Origin: Gammaproteobacteria bacterium | Lineage (GTDB): Bacteria; Pseudomonadota; Gammaproteobacteria; Steroidobacterales; Steroidobacteraceae | Assembly (NCBI GenBank): GCA_025357835.1 | Contig: JANYLM010000143.1 | Span: 1-64,000, forward strand | Direction: 5' to 3' | DNA length: 64,000 bases | In this document: one piece after another, positions 9,235-18,589 of the stretch | How positions within the stretch are numbered: the stretch's first letter is position 1 | Layout: every line of letters begins with the position of its first letter | Program-made: the position numbers and the translations under genes | The notes under the pieces: model-generated | What the model was told of the DNA's origin: nothing | What the model saw: the letters and a program-made list of their open reading frames with translations, nothing else | Databases searched by the model: none

Positions 9235-10584
9235 TCATTCGCCGGCGATGGTCATTTCCTGCAGCAAGATCGAACCCACACGCGTGCCGCCGCGCGCGTC
9301 GATATCGTCTCCGACGGCCACGATGCCTTTGAGCATTTCACCCAAGTTGCCGGCAATCGTGATCTCCGCCACGGGATACTGCAGGGAACCGTTCTCCACC
9401 CAGAAGCCCGCTGCGCCCCGCGAATAATCGCCGGTCACCATATTGATGCCCTGCCCCATGAGTTCGGTCACCAGAAGCCCGGTGCCGAGCCGCGACAGCA
9501 ACGCTTCCATGCCGCCGACGAGGCTGGGCTTGACCAACAAATTGTGGGTGCCGCCAGCATTCCCTGTGGTCTGAAGACCGAGCTTGCGCGCCGAGTAACT
9601 GGAAAGCACGTAGCCCGTGAGAATCCCGTCGGCGACCAACTCGCGATCGCGGGTTGCAACTCCCTCGTCGTCGAAGGGCGCGCTGCCCATGGCCTTCGGT
9701 ATATGCGGCCGCTCGGCAATGGAGAACCCGGGGGGGAAGATCTGCTGACCCACTGAATTCAAGAGGAACGAGGATTGCCGGTATTGGCTGCTGCCGCGAA
9801 TGGCGGCCACGAAATGCCCGATCAGCCCGCGGGCGATTTCCGGCGCGAACAGCACCGGGGCACGGCGCGTGCTCAGTTTGCGCGGTCCTAGGCGCGCTAT
9901 GGTGCGTCGCGCACTCTCCCGGCCGATGGCCTCTGCCCGCTCCAGTTCGCGCCAATCGCGCGACGTGCTGTACCAGTAATCGCGCTGCATATCTTCCCCG
10001 GTCCCCGCAAGCACCACGCAGCTTAAAGTATGCGATGTGGTCGGATAGCCGCCCACGAAGCCATGGCTGTTACCGTACACATGCAGGCCTTGGTGGGTGC
10101 CGAGCGATGCTCCCTCGGAATTGTTGATGCGGGGATCGAATGCCAGCGCCGCGGCCTCGCAGGATTTAGCGATCTCGATGGCACTGTCCGCCGTGACATT
10201 CCAGGGATGGGCAAGATCCAAGTCCTGGGGCCCACGTGTCATCAGGGCGGCGTCGGCAAGCCCCGAGCAGGCATCTTCCGCGGTGAACCGAGCGATGCTA
10301 CAAGCCTTGGCCACCGTCGCCCGGACGGCGTCCGGCGAGAAATCCGCAGTGCTCGCCGAACCCTTGCGCCGCCCGAGATATACCGTAACTCCCATGCTGC
10401 GATCGCGTTGGTGCTCCAGGGTCTCGACCTCGCCCAGTCGCACCCCGACCGAAAGACCCGTATCCTGGCTGACTGCTGCCTCGGCCTGCGAGGCGCCTCG
10501 AGCACCTGCTTCCTCAAGAGCACGCTCGATAATCGATTCCAGGTCTTCTTGGGTGAGGCGAACGGGATTGCTGGATACAGCCAT
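9235..10584 (-). CDS. pmbA: Metalloprotease PmbA (TldE)
   Basis: The TldD/TldE heterodimer is a zinc peptidase that trims modified peptides such as microcin B17 and degrades the CcdA antitoxin. The 449 residues have the PmbA hallmarks: SVGVRLGEVETLEHQRDRS, FAPEIARGLIGHF, a central SYSARKLGL, and the C-terminal ENGSLQYPVAEITIAGNL. Three starts are possible; ATG at 10584 is preferred because GGAG sits 6 bases before it. It diverges from yjgA, the usual gammaproteobacterial order. Its partner tldD lies about 8 kb away. Confidence 0.94.
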   Translation of the reverse strand: MAVSSNPVRLTQEDLESIIERALEEAGARGASQAEAAVSQDTGLSVGVRLGEVETLEHQRDRSMGVTVYLGRRKGSASTADFSPDAVRATVAKACSIARFTAEDACSGLADAALMTRGPQDLDLAHPWNVTADSAIEIAKSCEAAALAFDPRINNSEGASLGTHQGLHVYGNSHGFVGGYPTTSHTLSCVVLAGTGEDMQRDYWYSTSRDWRELERAEAIGRESARRTIARLGPRKLSTRRAPVLFAPEIARGLIGHFVAAIRGSSQYRQSSFLLNSVGQQIFPPGFSIAERPHIPKAMGSAPFDDEGVATRDRELVADGILTGYVLSSYSARKLGLQTTGNAGGTHNLLVKPSLVGGMEALLSRLGTGLLVTELMGQGINMVTGDYSRGAAGFWVENGSLQYPVAEITIAGNLGEMLKGIVAVGDDIDARGGTRVGSILLQEMTIAGE

Positions 10585-10647
10585 CAACATCTCCAATACT
10601 CTCTTTGAGGATTCCGAGCGGCGATTCTACCGGGCTCCGGTGATAGC

Positions 10648-11175
10648 ATGGGCGATATGACGACAGAGAACGAAATCGACACTTCCGGCGAGTCCGAGGA
10701 GCAGCGCCGGAGTAAGAGTGCCCGCAAACGGGAAGCCGCTTCTTTACAGGAGCTGGGCGTGAAACTTTCAGCCCTTCCTGACCAGGAGATCAAGGCACTG
10801 GACTTACCGGACAATTTGTTCGTTGCACTGCGTGATTTACGCCGTCTGCCCTCTCACGGGGCGCAGGTTAGGCAGAGGCAGTACATCGGCAAGCTGATGC
10901 GCGATATCGATCCGCAGCCGGTGCTTGCCAAACTGGCAGAGCGAAAGCAGCGCCACGACCTGGAGATTCGGCATTTTCAGCAAATCGAGCGCTGGCGCGA
11001 TCGGCTGCTGTCGGAGCCGGTGACCGGGCTGAACGAACTTCTCCAGGCGTACCCGCAGGCCGACCGGGCCACCTTGAGCAAATTGCTGGAAAAAGCCGAG
11101 AGAGAGCGCCTGGAGCAGCGCTCGCCCGTCGGCGCGCGGGAGCTTTTTGCGTTTCTACGCCAGTTGCTCGGGTAG
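10648..11175 (+). CDS. yjgA: YjgA/DarP family ribosome-associated protein (DUF615)
   Basis: Small basic helical protein that associates with late 50S precursors and promotes peptidyl transferase centre maturation. The 175 residues show RSKSARKREAASLQELG near the start and the conserved LRDLRRLPSHGAQVRQRQYI and GKLMRDIDPQPV in the middle. A second ATG three codons in is possible. Located divergently from pmbA. Confidence 0.92.
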   Translation: MGDMTTENEIDTSGESEEQRRSKSARKREAASLQELGVKLSALPDQEIKALDLPDNLFVALRDLRRLPSHGAQVRQRQYIGKLMRDIDPQPVLAKLAERKQRHDLEIRHFQQIERWRDRLLSEPVTGLNELLQAYPQADRATLSKLLEKAERERLEQRSPVGARELFAFLRQLLG

Positions 11176-11194
11176 GCTTTGGTAAACTAGCGGG

Positions 11195-11686
11195 ATGAAA
11201 GCCTTGGTCGGAATCATTATGGGATCGTCTTCCGACTGGGAAACGATGCAAGGGGCCGCTGATATACTCGATTCCTTGGGGATCGCGCACGAGGTTCGCG
11301 TGGTATCGGCCCACCGCACACCCGACCTTCTGTTCGAATATGCGGCCACGGCGCGTGAGCGCGGCCTGAAGGCCATTATTGCGGGTGCCGGCGGAGCGGC
11401 GCATCTGCCCGGCATGACCGCCGCCAAGACCTCGGTGCCTGTATTGGGCGTACCGGTGCAATCCAAAGCCTTGAACGGCCTGGATTCATTGCTATCGATT
11501 GCCCAAATGCCGAGCGGCATACCCGTCGCCACCTTCGCCATCGGTTCCGCCGGAGCGAAGAATGCCGCGCTATTCGCGGCCGCGATTCTCGCCAATGAAT
11601 TCGTCGACGTCCGAAAGGCATTAGACGCCTTTCGCCAGGCACAAACCGCTGCCGTGCTCGCCAAGCCGGACCCGCGCGGCTCTTGA
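11195..11686 (+). CDS. purE: N5-CAIR mutase, PurE class I
   Basis: Moves the carboxyl of N5-CAIR to C4, giving CAIR, in purine synthesis. The 163 residues include the family signature [12 protein letters not shown] at 7-18, VVSAHRTPD near 45-53 with the catalytic His, [11 protein letters not shown], and [16 protein letters not shown]. The stop TGA overlaps the purK start (TTGA), indicating translational coupling with its pathway partner. Confidence 0.97.
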   Translation: MKALVGIIMGSSSDWETMQGAADILDSLGIAHEVRVVSAHRTPDLLFEYAATARERGLKAIIAGAGGAAHLPGMTAAKTSVPVLGVPVQSKALNGLDSLLSIAQMPSGIPVATFAIGSAGAKNAALFAAAILANEFVDVRKALDAFRQAQTAAVLAKPDPRGS

Positions 11687-12780
11687 AGTTGTCGCGCGTC
11701 GGCATTGTCGGTGCCGGTCAGCTAGGGCGCATGCTGGCGCTAGCCGGTTATCCGCTGGGCATAAATTGCGTGTTTCTCGACCGCAGCGCTGCGGCGCCGG
11801 CCGCACAAGTCGCGCCGATAATCACGGGCGAACTAGAGGATGCGGCACAGCTCACCGCACTGGCCGCGTGCAGCGATGTCCTCACATTTGACTGGGAGAA
11901 TATCGCCGGCGGCGCACTCGCGCCGCTCGAAAAACTCACCCAGGTCCGACCGCCACGGGCGGCGCTGGAGGTGTCCCAGGACCGCTTAGCGGAAAAGGCG
12001 CTGTTTTCGAGGCTGCGGATCCCGGTTGCCGCGCATGCGGCCATCGACGGCAAAGAGCAATTGGTTCGTGCAACCCGCAAACTGGGACTTCCCGGCGTAC
12101 TCAAGACACGGCGCCTGGGCTATGACGGCAAGGGCCAGTTCCTCGTCCGCGATGCCGCCCACATCGATGCGGCCTGGGCCGCGATCGGCGGACCCGGTTT
12201 GATCTACGAGAGATTTCAGGAGTTTTCGCGCGAAGTGTCCATCGTGGGCGCGCGCTCAGCGGCGGGTCAAACGGTGTTCTATCCGCTCTCCGCCAATGTG
12301 CATGGCGGCGGCATCCTGCGCTACAGCATCGCACCGTTTACGAACCGCGTACTCGAGCACGCTGCCCGAACTTATTTAAAAAGGGTGATGAAGTCACTGT
12401 CCTACGTGGGGGTGCTCGCCATCGAGTTTTTCGTCGTCAAGGGCCGATTGATTGCCAATGAAATGGCGCCTAGAGTCCACAATTCCGGGCATTGGACCAT
12501 CGAAGGCTGCGTAACCAGTCAATTCGAAAACCACTTGCGCGCGATTTGCGACCTACCCCTGGGCAGCACGCGCGCCCTGGGCCACACCGCCATGGTTAAT
12601 TTCTTGGGAGCAATGCCGGACCGCGAGCGGCTGTTGAGCATGGACGGCCTGGCTTTCCACGATTATGGCAAGGAGCCGCGCCCTGGGCGCAAATTGGGTC
12701 ATTGCACCATCCTCAAATGCCGTGCAATGGAGCGCAATTTGGCTCTTGCGGATGCACTAAAATTGATTCGGTGGACCTGA
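11683..12780 (+). CDS. purK: N5-CAIR synthetase
   Basis: ATP-grasp enzyme that carboxylates AIR to N5-CAIR for PurE. It opens with TTG overlapping the purE stop, then an N-terminal [32 protein letters not shown] for ATP binding, and [23 protein letters not shown] near the C-terminus with metal ligands. The 365 residues are normal length. The TTG start is inferred from the frame and the four-base overlap. Confidence 0.95.
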   Translation: MKLSRVGIVGAGQLGRMLALAGYPLGINCVFLDRSAAAPAAQVAPIITGELEDAAQLTALAACSDVLTFDWENIAGGALAPLEKLTQVRPPRAALEVSQDRLAEKALFSRLRIPVAAHAAIDGKEQLVRATRKLGLPGVLKTRRLGYDGKGQFLVRDAAHIDAAWAAIGGPGLIYERFQEFSREVSIVGARSAAGQTVFYPLSANVHGGGILRYSIAPFTNRVLEHAARTYLKRVMKSLSYVGVLAIEFFVVKGRLIANEMAPRVHNSGHWTIEGCVTSQFENHLRAICDLPLGSTRALGHTAMVNFLGAMPDRERLLSMDGLAFHDYGKEPRPGRKLGHCTILKCRAMERNLALADALKLIRWT

Positions 12781-12806
12781 AGCCCCCTTAACGACCACCT
12801 CAAGTC

Positions 12807-14048
12807 ATGTATTTAGAACTCTTTAAACTCCACGATTTGCCATTCCGCTTAAGCCCGGACCCACAGTTTCTGTACTTGAGCAAACAGCATGCGCGCGCCA
12901 AGGCGTACATGGAGTCGACGATTTGGTTTACCGACGGTTTCGTGGTGATTACCGGGGAAATCGGCGCCGGCAAGACCACATTGATCGAAACCTTCCTGCG
13001 CGAATTGCAAACCGATGCGGTCGTAGCGCAAATCAACCAGACCCAATTGTCGCCGACGGCGTTTCTGCAAACCGTCCTGGTGCAGTTCGGCTTCTCGCCC
13101 TTCGACATGAAGAAGGCGGAGGTGTTGGCCACGTTGAATCAGTTCTTGGTGGAGCAACACGCAAGTGGGCGCAAGGTGCTGCTGATCGTCGACGAAGCTC
13201 AAAACTTGAGTCACCGCGTGCTCGAGGAAGTGCGCATGTTATCGGGCATCGAGACCACTAAAGAGAAGGCTCTGCGCATCATTCTCGCGGGGCAACCCGA
13301 GCTCAACGACAAGCTCAATTCACCCGAACTGGTTCAGCTTGCGCAACGCGTGCGCCTGCGATTTCACCTAACCGCGCTCTCCAGGGCGGAGACCGCGGCG
13401 TACATCGATCACCGTCTCGAGGTGGCCGGCTCTCAGGGGCGGAGAATTTTCGCAAACGAAACCTATGCCACGATTTACAAATACACGGGCGGCGTCCCGC
13501 GCCTGGTCAACACCCTGTGCGATACCTGCCTGATGGCCGCCTTCACTCGCGCGGCAGATTCGGTGACCGTGGCGGATCTAGAGGCTGCGATTCAGGAGTT
13601 GCAGTGGGTCGAAGTGGCGAGCAACACCAACCGCATGCGCACCCTCAATATGGAACACAGTATGCCGCCCGGCACCGATACCGGCCATCCGGTTGCGCGA
13701 ATACTGCTGGCGAGTGCGGGTAAAACCGTGTTGGAGCGCGAACTCAAACCGGGCCGCTTGGTGATCGGTAGAACCTCGGACAATGATTTACAAATCGACA
13801 GCAAATTCATCAGCCGCCATCACTGCCAGATCGTGACCCAAGCGGACTCCTGCCTGATCGAGGACCTCAACAGCACCAACGGTATCTACGTGCAGTTCAA
13901 ACGCGTGCGGCGCTATAACTTGAACGACGGCGACGTGGTGCAGGTCGGTCAGCATGAAATCATGTACATCGACGAAAGAGCGCCCCGATCGCGCGGCAGC
14001 GGCGATCTCGCCGAAACCGACGTGCATCCCAAGCCCAGAGCCGACTAG
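12807..14048 (+). CDS. ExeA/GspA-type AAA ATPase fused to a C-terminal FHA domain
   Basis: The N-terminal 270 residues are an AAA ATPase of the ExeA (GspA) class: the family opening FRLSPDPQFLYLSKQHARA, Walker A GEIGAGKTT near 51-59, Walker B VLLIVDEAQNL, and a GGVPRLVNTLCD sensor region. ExeA proteins use ATP to help build secretin complexes or act at exosortase-linked exopolysaccharide loci. The last 100 residues form an FHA phosphothreonine-binding domain (IGRTSDNDLQID, SRHHCQI, EDLNSTNGI). ExeA commonly carries a peptidoglycan-binding domain instead, so the FHA suggests control by Ser/Thr phosphorylation. No secretin, exeB or kinase gene is near. Confidence 0.85.
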   Translation: MYLELFKLHDLPFRLSPDPQFLYLSKQHARAKAYMESTIWFTDGFVVITGEIGAGKTTLIETFLRELQTDAVVAQINQTQLSPTAFLQTVLVQFGFSPFDMKKAEVLATLNQFLVEQHASGRKVLLIVDEAQNLSHRVLEEVRMLSGIETTKEKALRIILAGQPELNDKLNSPELVQLAQRVRLRFHLTALSRAETAAYIDHRLEVAGSQGRRIFANETYATIYKYTGGVPRLVNTLCDTCLMAAFTRAADSVTVADLEAAIQELQWVEVASNTNRMRTLNMEHSMPPGTDTGHPVARILLASAGKTVLERELKPGRLVIGRTSDNDLQIDSKFISRHHCQIVTQADSCLIEDLNSTNGIYVQFKRVRRYNLNDGDVVQVGQHEIMYIDERAPRSRGSGDLAETDVHPKPRAD

Positions 14049-14284
14049 CCGTGCAGGGTGGACGGTAGGTCAATGGTCTCGCCGGAGTATTCGCGGCTCA
14101 ATTCACGATAATCTTGGCGCCGCAACAGCAGCGTCAAGGCAGCCGTCTCGACGACCACGCCGATCACGAAGGCCGCGACTGCCCGCGGGCCGGCCGGATC
14201 GATGTAGAACAAGAATATGGCCAATCCGCCGATTGCCATGTAGAGATAGGGCAGGCTTTCATAAACAGGCCGAGCCAAGCGCAT
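14045..14284 (-). CDS. Small membrane protein with two predicted TM helices
   Basis: The 79-residue product has two hydrophobic segments (about residues 9-25 and 33-54) separated by a short Pro-rich turn, then a charged tail with RRQDYRELSREYSGETIDL. No family recognised. ATG at 14284 is chosen over an ATG at 14299 because a near-perfect anti-SD complement (GGAGGTGAT) lies immediately upstream. It is convergent with the ExeA-FHA gene and overlaps its last four bases. Confidence 0.6.
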   Translation of the reverse strand: MRLARPVYESLPYLYMAIGGLAIFLFYIDPAGPRAVAAFVIGVVVETAALTLLLRRQDYRELSREYSGETIDLPSTLHG

Positions 14285-14430
14285 GGGTATCACCTCCATG
14301 CCTATGGTAATGCCGATACGGCGGATAAATCCGCCCTATTTGACTTAAAGTATGCGGAACATCCCGCCGGTCGGGTCAATAGACGGCGCTGAGGCGCCGC
14401 GCCCTGCGGACGGCCGCGTTCGCGGCGTTC

Positions 14431-14452
14431 AATTCGGCCGGACGGCCGAATT
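14431..14452. repeat. Perfect 10-bp inverted repeat at the end of the 54-residue frame
   Basis: AATTCGGCCG and its complement flank a two-base spacer and include the stop codon of the small gene. There is no T run on either strand, so it is a weak terminator candidate at best; it could also be a protein-binding palindrome. Confidence 0.35.
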
Positions 14453-14615
14453 AGTCCTTGCCGACCAATAGCTCGGATATGCGCGACAACCAGGAGTTGC
14501 GCCAGCCTTCGACGTGCAGCTGTTCACCTTTGGCCTTGGTAGCTCGCTTCGCCTCCAACAGCAAGTCCTTGGGCAACTCGATTTGAAACGTGCCCGTCAT
14601 TGAATTGTCGACCAT
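14451..14615 (-). CDS. 54-residue protein, possible ribbon-helix-helix type
   Basis: A short frame opens with ATG at 14615, with GGAG five bases upstream, and ends with TAA inside a hairpin. The pattern is a short strand (TFQIELPKDL) followed by two helices (LLEAKRATKAKGEQ and NSWLSRISELL), broadly the layout of MetJ/Arc ribbon-helix-helix regulators, with the strand residues placed as in that fold. No toxin gene lies beside it, so an antitoxin role has no support. It could equally be an unrelated small protein. Confidence 0.45.
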   Translation of the reverse strand: MVDNSMTGTFQIELPKDLLLEAKRATKAKGEQLHVEGWRNSWLSRISELLVGKD

Positions 14616-14780
14616 GGGAACTCCGTCGGTGAGTCGTTGATAACGTGACTTCAGCGTACCGAGTCCCCCCTTACGGCAGATGCGACCCGTCGCACGTTAT
14701 TGTTGTTTCCCACCGCTGCAGGAAGCAACGCGTCGCCACAATGCGACGCGCCCGTGGATTTCCGCAATATGTCGCCTGGG

Positions 14781-16463
14781 CTACGGTGCGTTGGGGCTAT
14801 GCGGCCTCGCTGCCTCAAACTCATCGCCCGGCAGCCAGTTCACGGTCCCCTTCGCCAGCAGTGCCTGCCAGCCCAGCACAAAGCCGAATTTGGCGAGCGA
14901 TGCGTTGCTCGAGAAATCCATCGCGGGCGAATACTCATCGCTGGGGTTGTGGTAGTGCTTAGCGGTGTATTCATCGCTTTGCGCCTTACCCCACTGCGCC
15001 GGATGCCCGGCAAATTTCATACCGGTATTGATCGAGAAGGCGGGCACTCCCGCGCGCGCCAAGCTGAAGTGATCCGAGCGATAGTAATGGCCGGCGCCGG
15101 GTTCGGCATCCGGCTGGATGTCGAAGCCGAAGGCCTTGGCGGTCTTCTCGACGACGGGATAAAACGAAGTGCGCTCTGCACCCGTCACATTCACGGACTC
15201 CGGCACGCCGATGGGCGGTATGGCATCGAAATTCAGGCCCAACGCAAACCGGCGGGCCGCCATCGGCAGGTGCTTGCCCAGAAAATTCGATCCCAGCAGG
15301 CCCTTCTCCTCGGCAGTCACCGCGGCGAACAGCACCGTATGAGGCGGATGCACCGACGACGCGGCGAAGGCATGCGCCAATTCCAGCACCACCCCTACGC
15401 CTGTGCCGTTGTCGACGGCGCCGTTATAAATGTTGTCCCCGGCCATGCTCGGATCGAGCCCAAGATGATCGTAGTGGGCCGAATATACGACGGCCTGGCT
15501 GGCGTTGCCGCCGTCGGCGCCGGGCAGCAGGCCGAGCACATTGTAGGAAACGAATTTGCGCACTTTGCTCACAATGTGGGCTTTGAACCGCACCGGCAGG
15601 TCTCTGGCCTTGAATTCGCGGGTACCGGCAGTCGCCATCATGTCGTCCAATTTCAGGCCCGCGGCGGCGAACAGCTGCCGTGCCACCTCGAGCTGTATCC
15701 AAGAGGCGGCCTTGAGCTTCGGTTCGCTGTCGTTGCTCAGGTATACCTGCTCGTTGCTCCAGGAGCTGCGAACCACGCTCCAGCCGTAGCTCGCGAGATC
15801 GGTGCGGTGAATGATCAGGACTCCGACCGCTCCCTTGCGCGCCGCCTCCTCGAACTTGTAGGTCCAACGGCCGTAATAGGTCATGGCTTCCCCTTTGAAG
15901 AATTTCGGGTCCTTCGACGGCGGCTGATTGACGATCACCAACAGCACCTTGCCCTTGACGTCCACACCCTTGAAATCGTTCCAGCCATATTCCGGCGCCT
16001 CGATGCCATAACCGACGAAGACCACGGGCGCGTCTACATCGACGTTGTCCGTCTGGGTTTGGTTGTTTGTCACATAGTCCGCGCCGAGCTTCAAATCCAG
16101 CGCGCCGCCGTGTTCTGGCGCCAAGGCAAAAGTCGTCGCCGGCAGAGTCTGCACGCCCGTGAATTCTATTTTTTGCAGATAACCGCCGTTATCTCCCGCG
16201 GGTTTCAGTCCATCCAGCGCAAATTGTGTCGCGATGTACTTCGCCGCAATGTCGCCGCCGCGCGTACCGGTGCCGCGACCCTCGAGCAGGTCGTCCGACA
16301 AGAAGCGCACGTGCGCACGAATACGCTCTGCGTCGATACTACGCATCGCGGCGGCCGCGTTGGCCGGCAATCCAAGTTCCCGGCCTAAGTCCGGCGCCGC
16401 CCATGCACCTGAAACCAATCCTGCTGTAATGCCCAGGGCGAGCATGAGTCTAAAAGTTCGCAT
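14781..16463 (-). CDS. Exported M28-family zinc aminopeptidase with PA domain
   Basis: Secreted or periplasmic peptidase, 560 residues. A signal peptide ends at SGAWA-AP (about residue 22). A PA insertion domain spans roughly 140-270. The M28 catalytic domain has SAHYDHLG (zinc His), DNGTGVG (bridging Asp), TAEEKGLLGS (catalytic and zinc Glu), FDAIPP, and SDHFSLARAGVPAF for the last zinc ligand. A role in scavenging amino acids from external peptides is likely. It is downstream of the acyltransferase by about 90 bases. Confidence 0.9.
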   Translation of the reverse strand: MRTFRLMLALGITAGLVSGAWAAPDLGRELGLPANAAAAMRSIDAERIRAHVRFLSDDLLEGRGTGTRGGDIAAKYIATQFALDGLKPAGDNGGYLQKIEFTGVQTLPATTFALAPEHGGALDLKLGADYVTNNQTQTDNVDVDAPVVFVGYGIEAPEYGWNDFKGVDVKGKVLLVIVNQPPSKDPKFFKGEAMTYYGRWTYKFEEAARKGAVGVLIIHRTDLASYGWSVVRSSWSNEQVYLSNDSEPKLKAASWIQLEVARQLFAAAGLKLDDMMATAGTREFKARDLPVRFKAHIVSKVRKFVSYNVLGLLPGADGGNASQAVVYSAHYDHLGLDPSMAGDNIYNGAVDNGTGVGVVLELAHAFAASSVHPPHTVLFAAVTAEEKGLLGSNFLGKHLPMAARRFALGLNFDAIPPIGVPESVNVTGAERTSFYPVVEKTAKAFGFDIQPDAEPGAGHYYRSDHFSLARAGVPAFSINTGMKFAGHPAQWGKAQSDEYTAKHYHNPSDEYSPAMDFSSNASLAKFGFVLGWQALLAKGTVNWLPGDEFEAARPHSPNAP

Positions 16464-16554
16464 CCACTGCTCCTGTTTTAATAGTTGCTGAAGACTACTG
16501 CATCGCGCCTCCTGTTGCGATTTCCCCGCTCCAGTGTATTGCCAGCGCCCCTCG

Positions 16555-17691
16555 CTAGGCGGTCAGATACCACCGCAGCCGGGCGTTCAATGGCTCTGCG
16601 AAATACCTGGATATCGCCCCCGCAAAAAGCGCCGACAGCAGCAGGAACAATGCGAAGTACGGTAACTTGTATGCGTAGGGAAGCGCCCCCTTCGGTACCA
16701 GATCTCGCATGGCAGCAAGCACGATAATGTGAAACAAATAGAGTACATAGCTGTGTTTGCCGAACCAGCAGACCACTCGAGCGGGACCTAGCCCTCGCTT
16801 CTCATCCGGTGCGTCGAGTGCGTCGAGTGCGTCGACCAATAAACCGGCGCTGCAGAGCGCGACCCACGAGAACCCAAGCACCTCGTGCCCCTCGATTCCG
16901 GCGAAGTACCCCGCGGCCAGACCAGCTCCTGCAGCTGCCCAGATCAGGCGGCTCGCGCTCGGCCCAATGTCGAATTCCCGACAGCACAGCGCAGTCAGGC
17001 AGCCGAACGCAATCGCATCAAAGCATGCCGCGTAGCCATACATGAAGTAGAGCTCATCGTCGCGATGTAGGCCTCGGTATATCGGTCCGGCCACCATGGC
17101 GCAGACGCACAGACCAAGGATATATCGGTTGCGCTTCAGCAGCACGCAGGCAAGCGGAAACGTCAAGTAAAATACTTCCTCGACGGACAAGGACCAGTAG
17201 ATGTTTAGGCAGTAGTTGAAGTACCCCACCGCTTGCATGAGAACGTTGTGCCAAAATGTCAGGACCGACAGTACGGCGACCACGAAAAACGACGGCGGCA
17301 AGTCGTGGCCACCGTCGCTGTTGCCGAACGACGGCACGCCCAATACGCCCAGCCCGACGATGACGATCAGCGCCAGAATTAGCGGTGGAATGATTCTCGA
17401 AAAGCGCAAGGCATAGAACTGCCGCAGGCGCACGTCGCCCAAGCGTTTGTATCGAACCAAATTGTTCGATGTGATCAGAAAACCGGAAATCACAAAGAAT
17501 ATTGTGACGCCGTAGTTGCCGTTCTGCACGGCGAGCTGCAGCCACTTTGCCGGAAAAATGCGCGATAGCGGGCTGTCGACGAGGTTATAAATCAGTGAGT
17601 AATGGAGCAGAAGTACCAAGCAAATCGCCACGCCCCGCAAGAAATCGATACGCGAGCTCCGCGTTGTGGATGGCAACCCCATATGCGACAT
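16555..17691 (-). CDS. Acyltransferase family 3 membrane protein
   Basis: Integral membrane O-acyltransferase of the OafA/NodX/ExoZ group. SRIDFLRGVAICLVLLLHYS at the N-terminus carries the R-x(10)-H motif that defines the family; eight to ten hydrophobic segments follow, with SVEEVFYLTFPL in the middle and WFGKHSYVLYLFH near the C-terminus. The acceptor is unknown; cell-surface glycans are typical. ATG at 17691 (378 residues) is chosen; an upstream extension of the frame is low in hydrophobicity and runs through the divergent methyltransferase gene. A second ATG at 17682 is possible. Confidence 0.85.
   Translation of the reverse strand: MSHMGLPSTTRSSRIDFLRGVAICLVLLLHYSLIYNLVDSPLSRIFPAKWLQLAVQNGNYGVTIFFVISGFLITSNNLVRYKRLGDVRLRQFYALRFSRIIPPLILALIVIVGLGVLGVPSFGNSDGGHDLPPSFFVVAVLSVLTFWHNVLMQAVGYFNYCLNIYWSLSVEEVFYLTFPLACVLLKRNRYILGLCVCAMVAGPIYRGLHRDDELYFMYGYAACFDAIAFGCLTALCCREFDIGPSASRLIWAAAGAGLAAGYFAGIEGHEVLGFSWVALCSAGLLVDALDALDAPDEKRGLGPARVVCWFGKHSYVLYLFHIIVLAAMRDLVPKGALPYAYKLPYFALFLLLSALFAGAISRYFAEPLNARLRWYLTA
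16809..16835. repeat. Three tandem 9-bp units inside the acyltransferase gene
   Basis: GTGCGTCGA occurs three times head to tail. On the coding strand it yields the repeated Asp-Ala-Leu of DALDALDAPDEK in a loop of the acyltransferase. The unit is a multiple of three, so copy-number change would keep the frame. Confidence 0.8.
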
Positions 17692-17781
17692 TACCGCAAC
17701 CGTCAGCCTATCGGCGAGCGTCGTTCGGTTGGATTGTACGGTGGCCCTCGATGCGCGAGTGAAACCCGTTGGAGGTTTGCA

Positions 17782-18462
17782 GTGGCGAAAGGTCGCGACT
17801 CCGGCATGCCGCCAGTGGAGTTGTGGGAGACATTCTTCGATCCAGAGGGCATCTTTGATGCTCTGGGATGCCTCAGCCTGCGGGGTGACGCCGTCGAACT
17901 TGGCTGCGGATATGGCACGTTTACAATTCCGATGGCGGCACGGGTGTCCGGCACCGTCTATGCGTTGGACATCGATCCAATCATGGTGAGCGCAACCGCC
18001 GCTCGTGCGTGCAATGCCTCGGTCCCCAACATCGTTGTCGAGCAGCGCGATTTCGTGACTGCGGGCAGCGGCCGTCCCGCGGGATCGGCGGGCCTCGTGA
18101 TGCTGTTTAATATATTGCACATCGAAGATCCAGTGAGCCTGCTGCGCGAAGCTCATCGGATTCTGCGCGACGGAGGCACCGCGGCGGTGATTCACTGGCG
18201 ACACGACATTGATACGCCGCGTGGGCCTCCTCTGGACATCCGCCCTAGTGCCGAACAGTGCCGGGCCTGGGCTGAGAAGGCTGCACTGCGCTGGCGCAGT
18301 GGGCCACATTTGCCCAATTCACCCTGGCACTGGGGCATGCTGCTGGATAAGGTGCCGACTCCGCTCAGACAAAGCGAGGGCAAGGACGCTCGTGCTTTGA
18401 ACGTCCCGCCCGCGCCGCGGTCGAGCATCCTGCAATTTCCCCGGATGAGGCTTCGTCCTTGA
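17782..18462 (+). CDS. Class I SAM-dependent methyltransferase
   Basis: The 226-residue protein has the Rossmann-type methyltransferase motifs: I, AVELGCGYGTFTIPMA; II, YALDIDPIMV; III, NIVVEQRDF; IV, LVMLFNILHIEDP; and the REAHRILRDGG segment that follows. The substrate is unknown. GTG at 17782 is chosen because GGAGG sits 6 bases before it. It diverges from the acyltransferase gene across 90 bases. A longer frame to 17602 lacks an SD and would overlap that gene. Confidence 0.82.
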   Translation: MAKGRDSGMPPVELWETFFDPEGIFDALGCLSLRGDAVELGCGYGTFTIPMAARVSGTVYALDIDPIMVSATAARACNASVPNIVVEQRDFVTAGSGRPAGSAGLVMLFNILHIEDPVSLLREAHRILRDGGTAAVIHWRHDIDTPRGPPLDIRPSAEQCRAWAEKAALRWRSGPHLPNSPWHWGMLLDKVPTPLRQSEGKDARALNVPPAPRSSILQFPRMRLRP

Positions 18463-18589
18463 AAGTACCGCGCGATTATTCTGCTTGGGTAACAATCCGG
18501 ACGAAATAGCCGATCCTGGCGCAAACGCATAGATACGGGGCAAGCCCAATCCGCCCACGCACCGGCCCCTGCGTGCCGCAGCGGCAACG

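Noticed and set aside
14700-16388. 562-codon plus-strand frame opposite the M28 peptidase
   Set aside because: It is His/Arg-rich with no domain; this is the usual mirror frame of a GC-rich gene.
17692-18309. N-terminal extension of about 200 residues on the acyltransferase
   Set aside because: The extension shows no hydrophobic or domain character and runs antisense through the well-supported methyltransferase gene.
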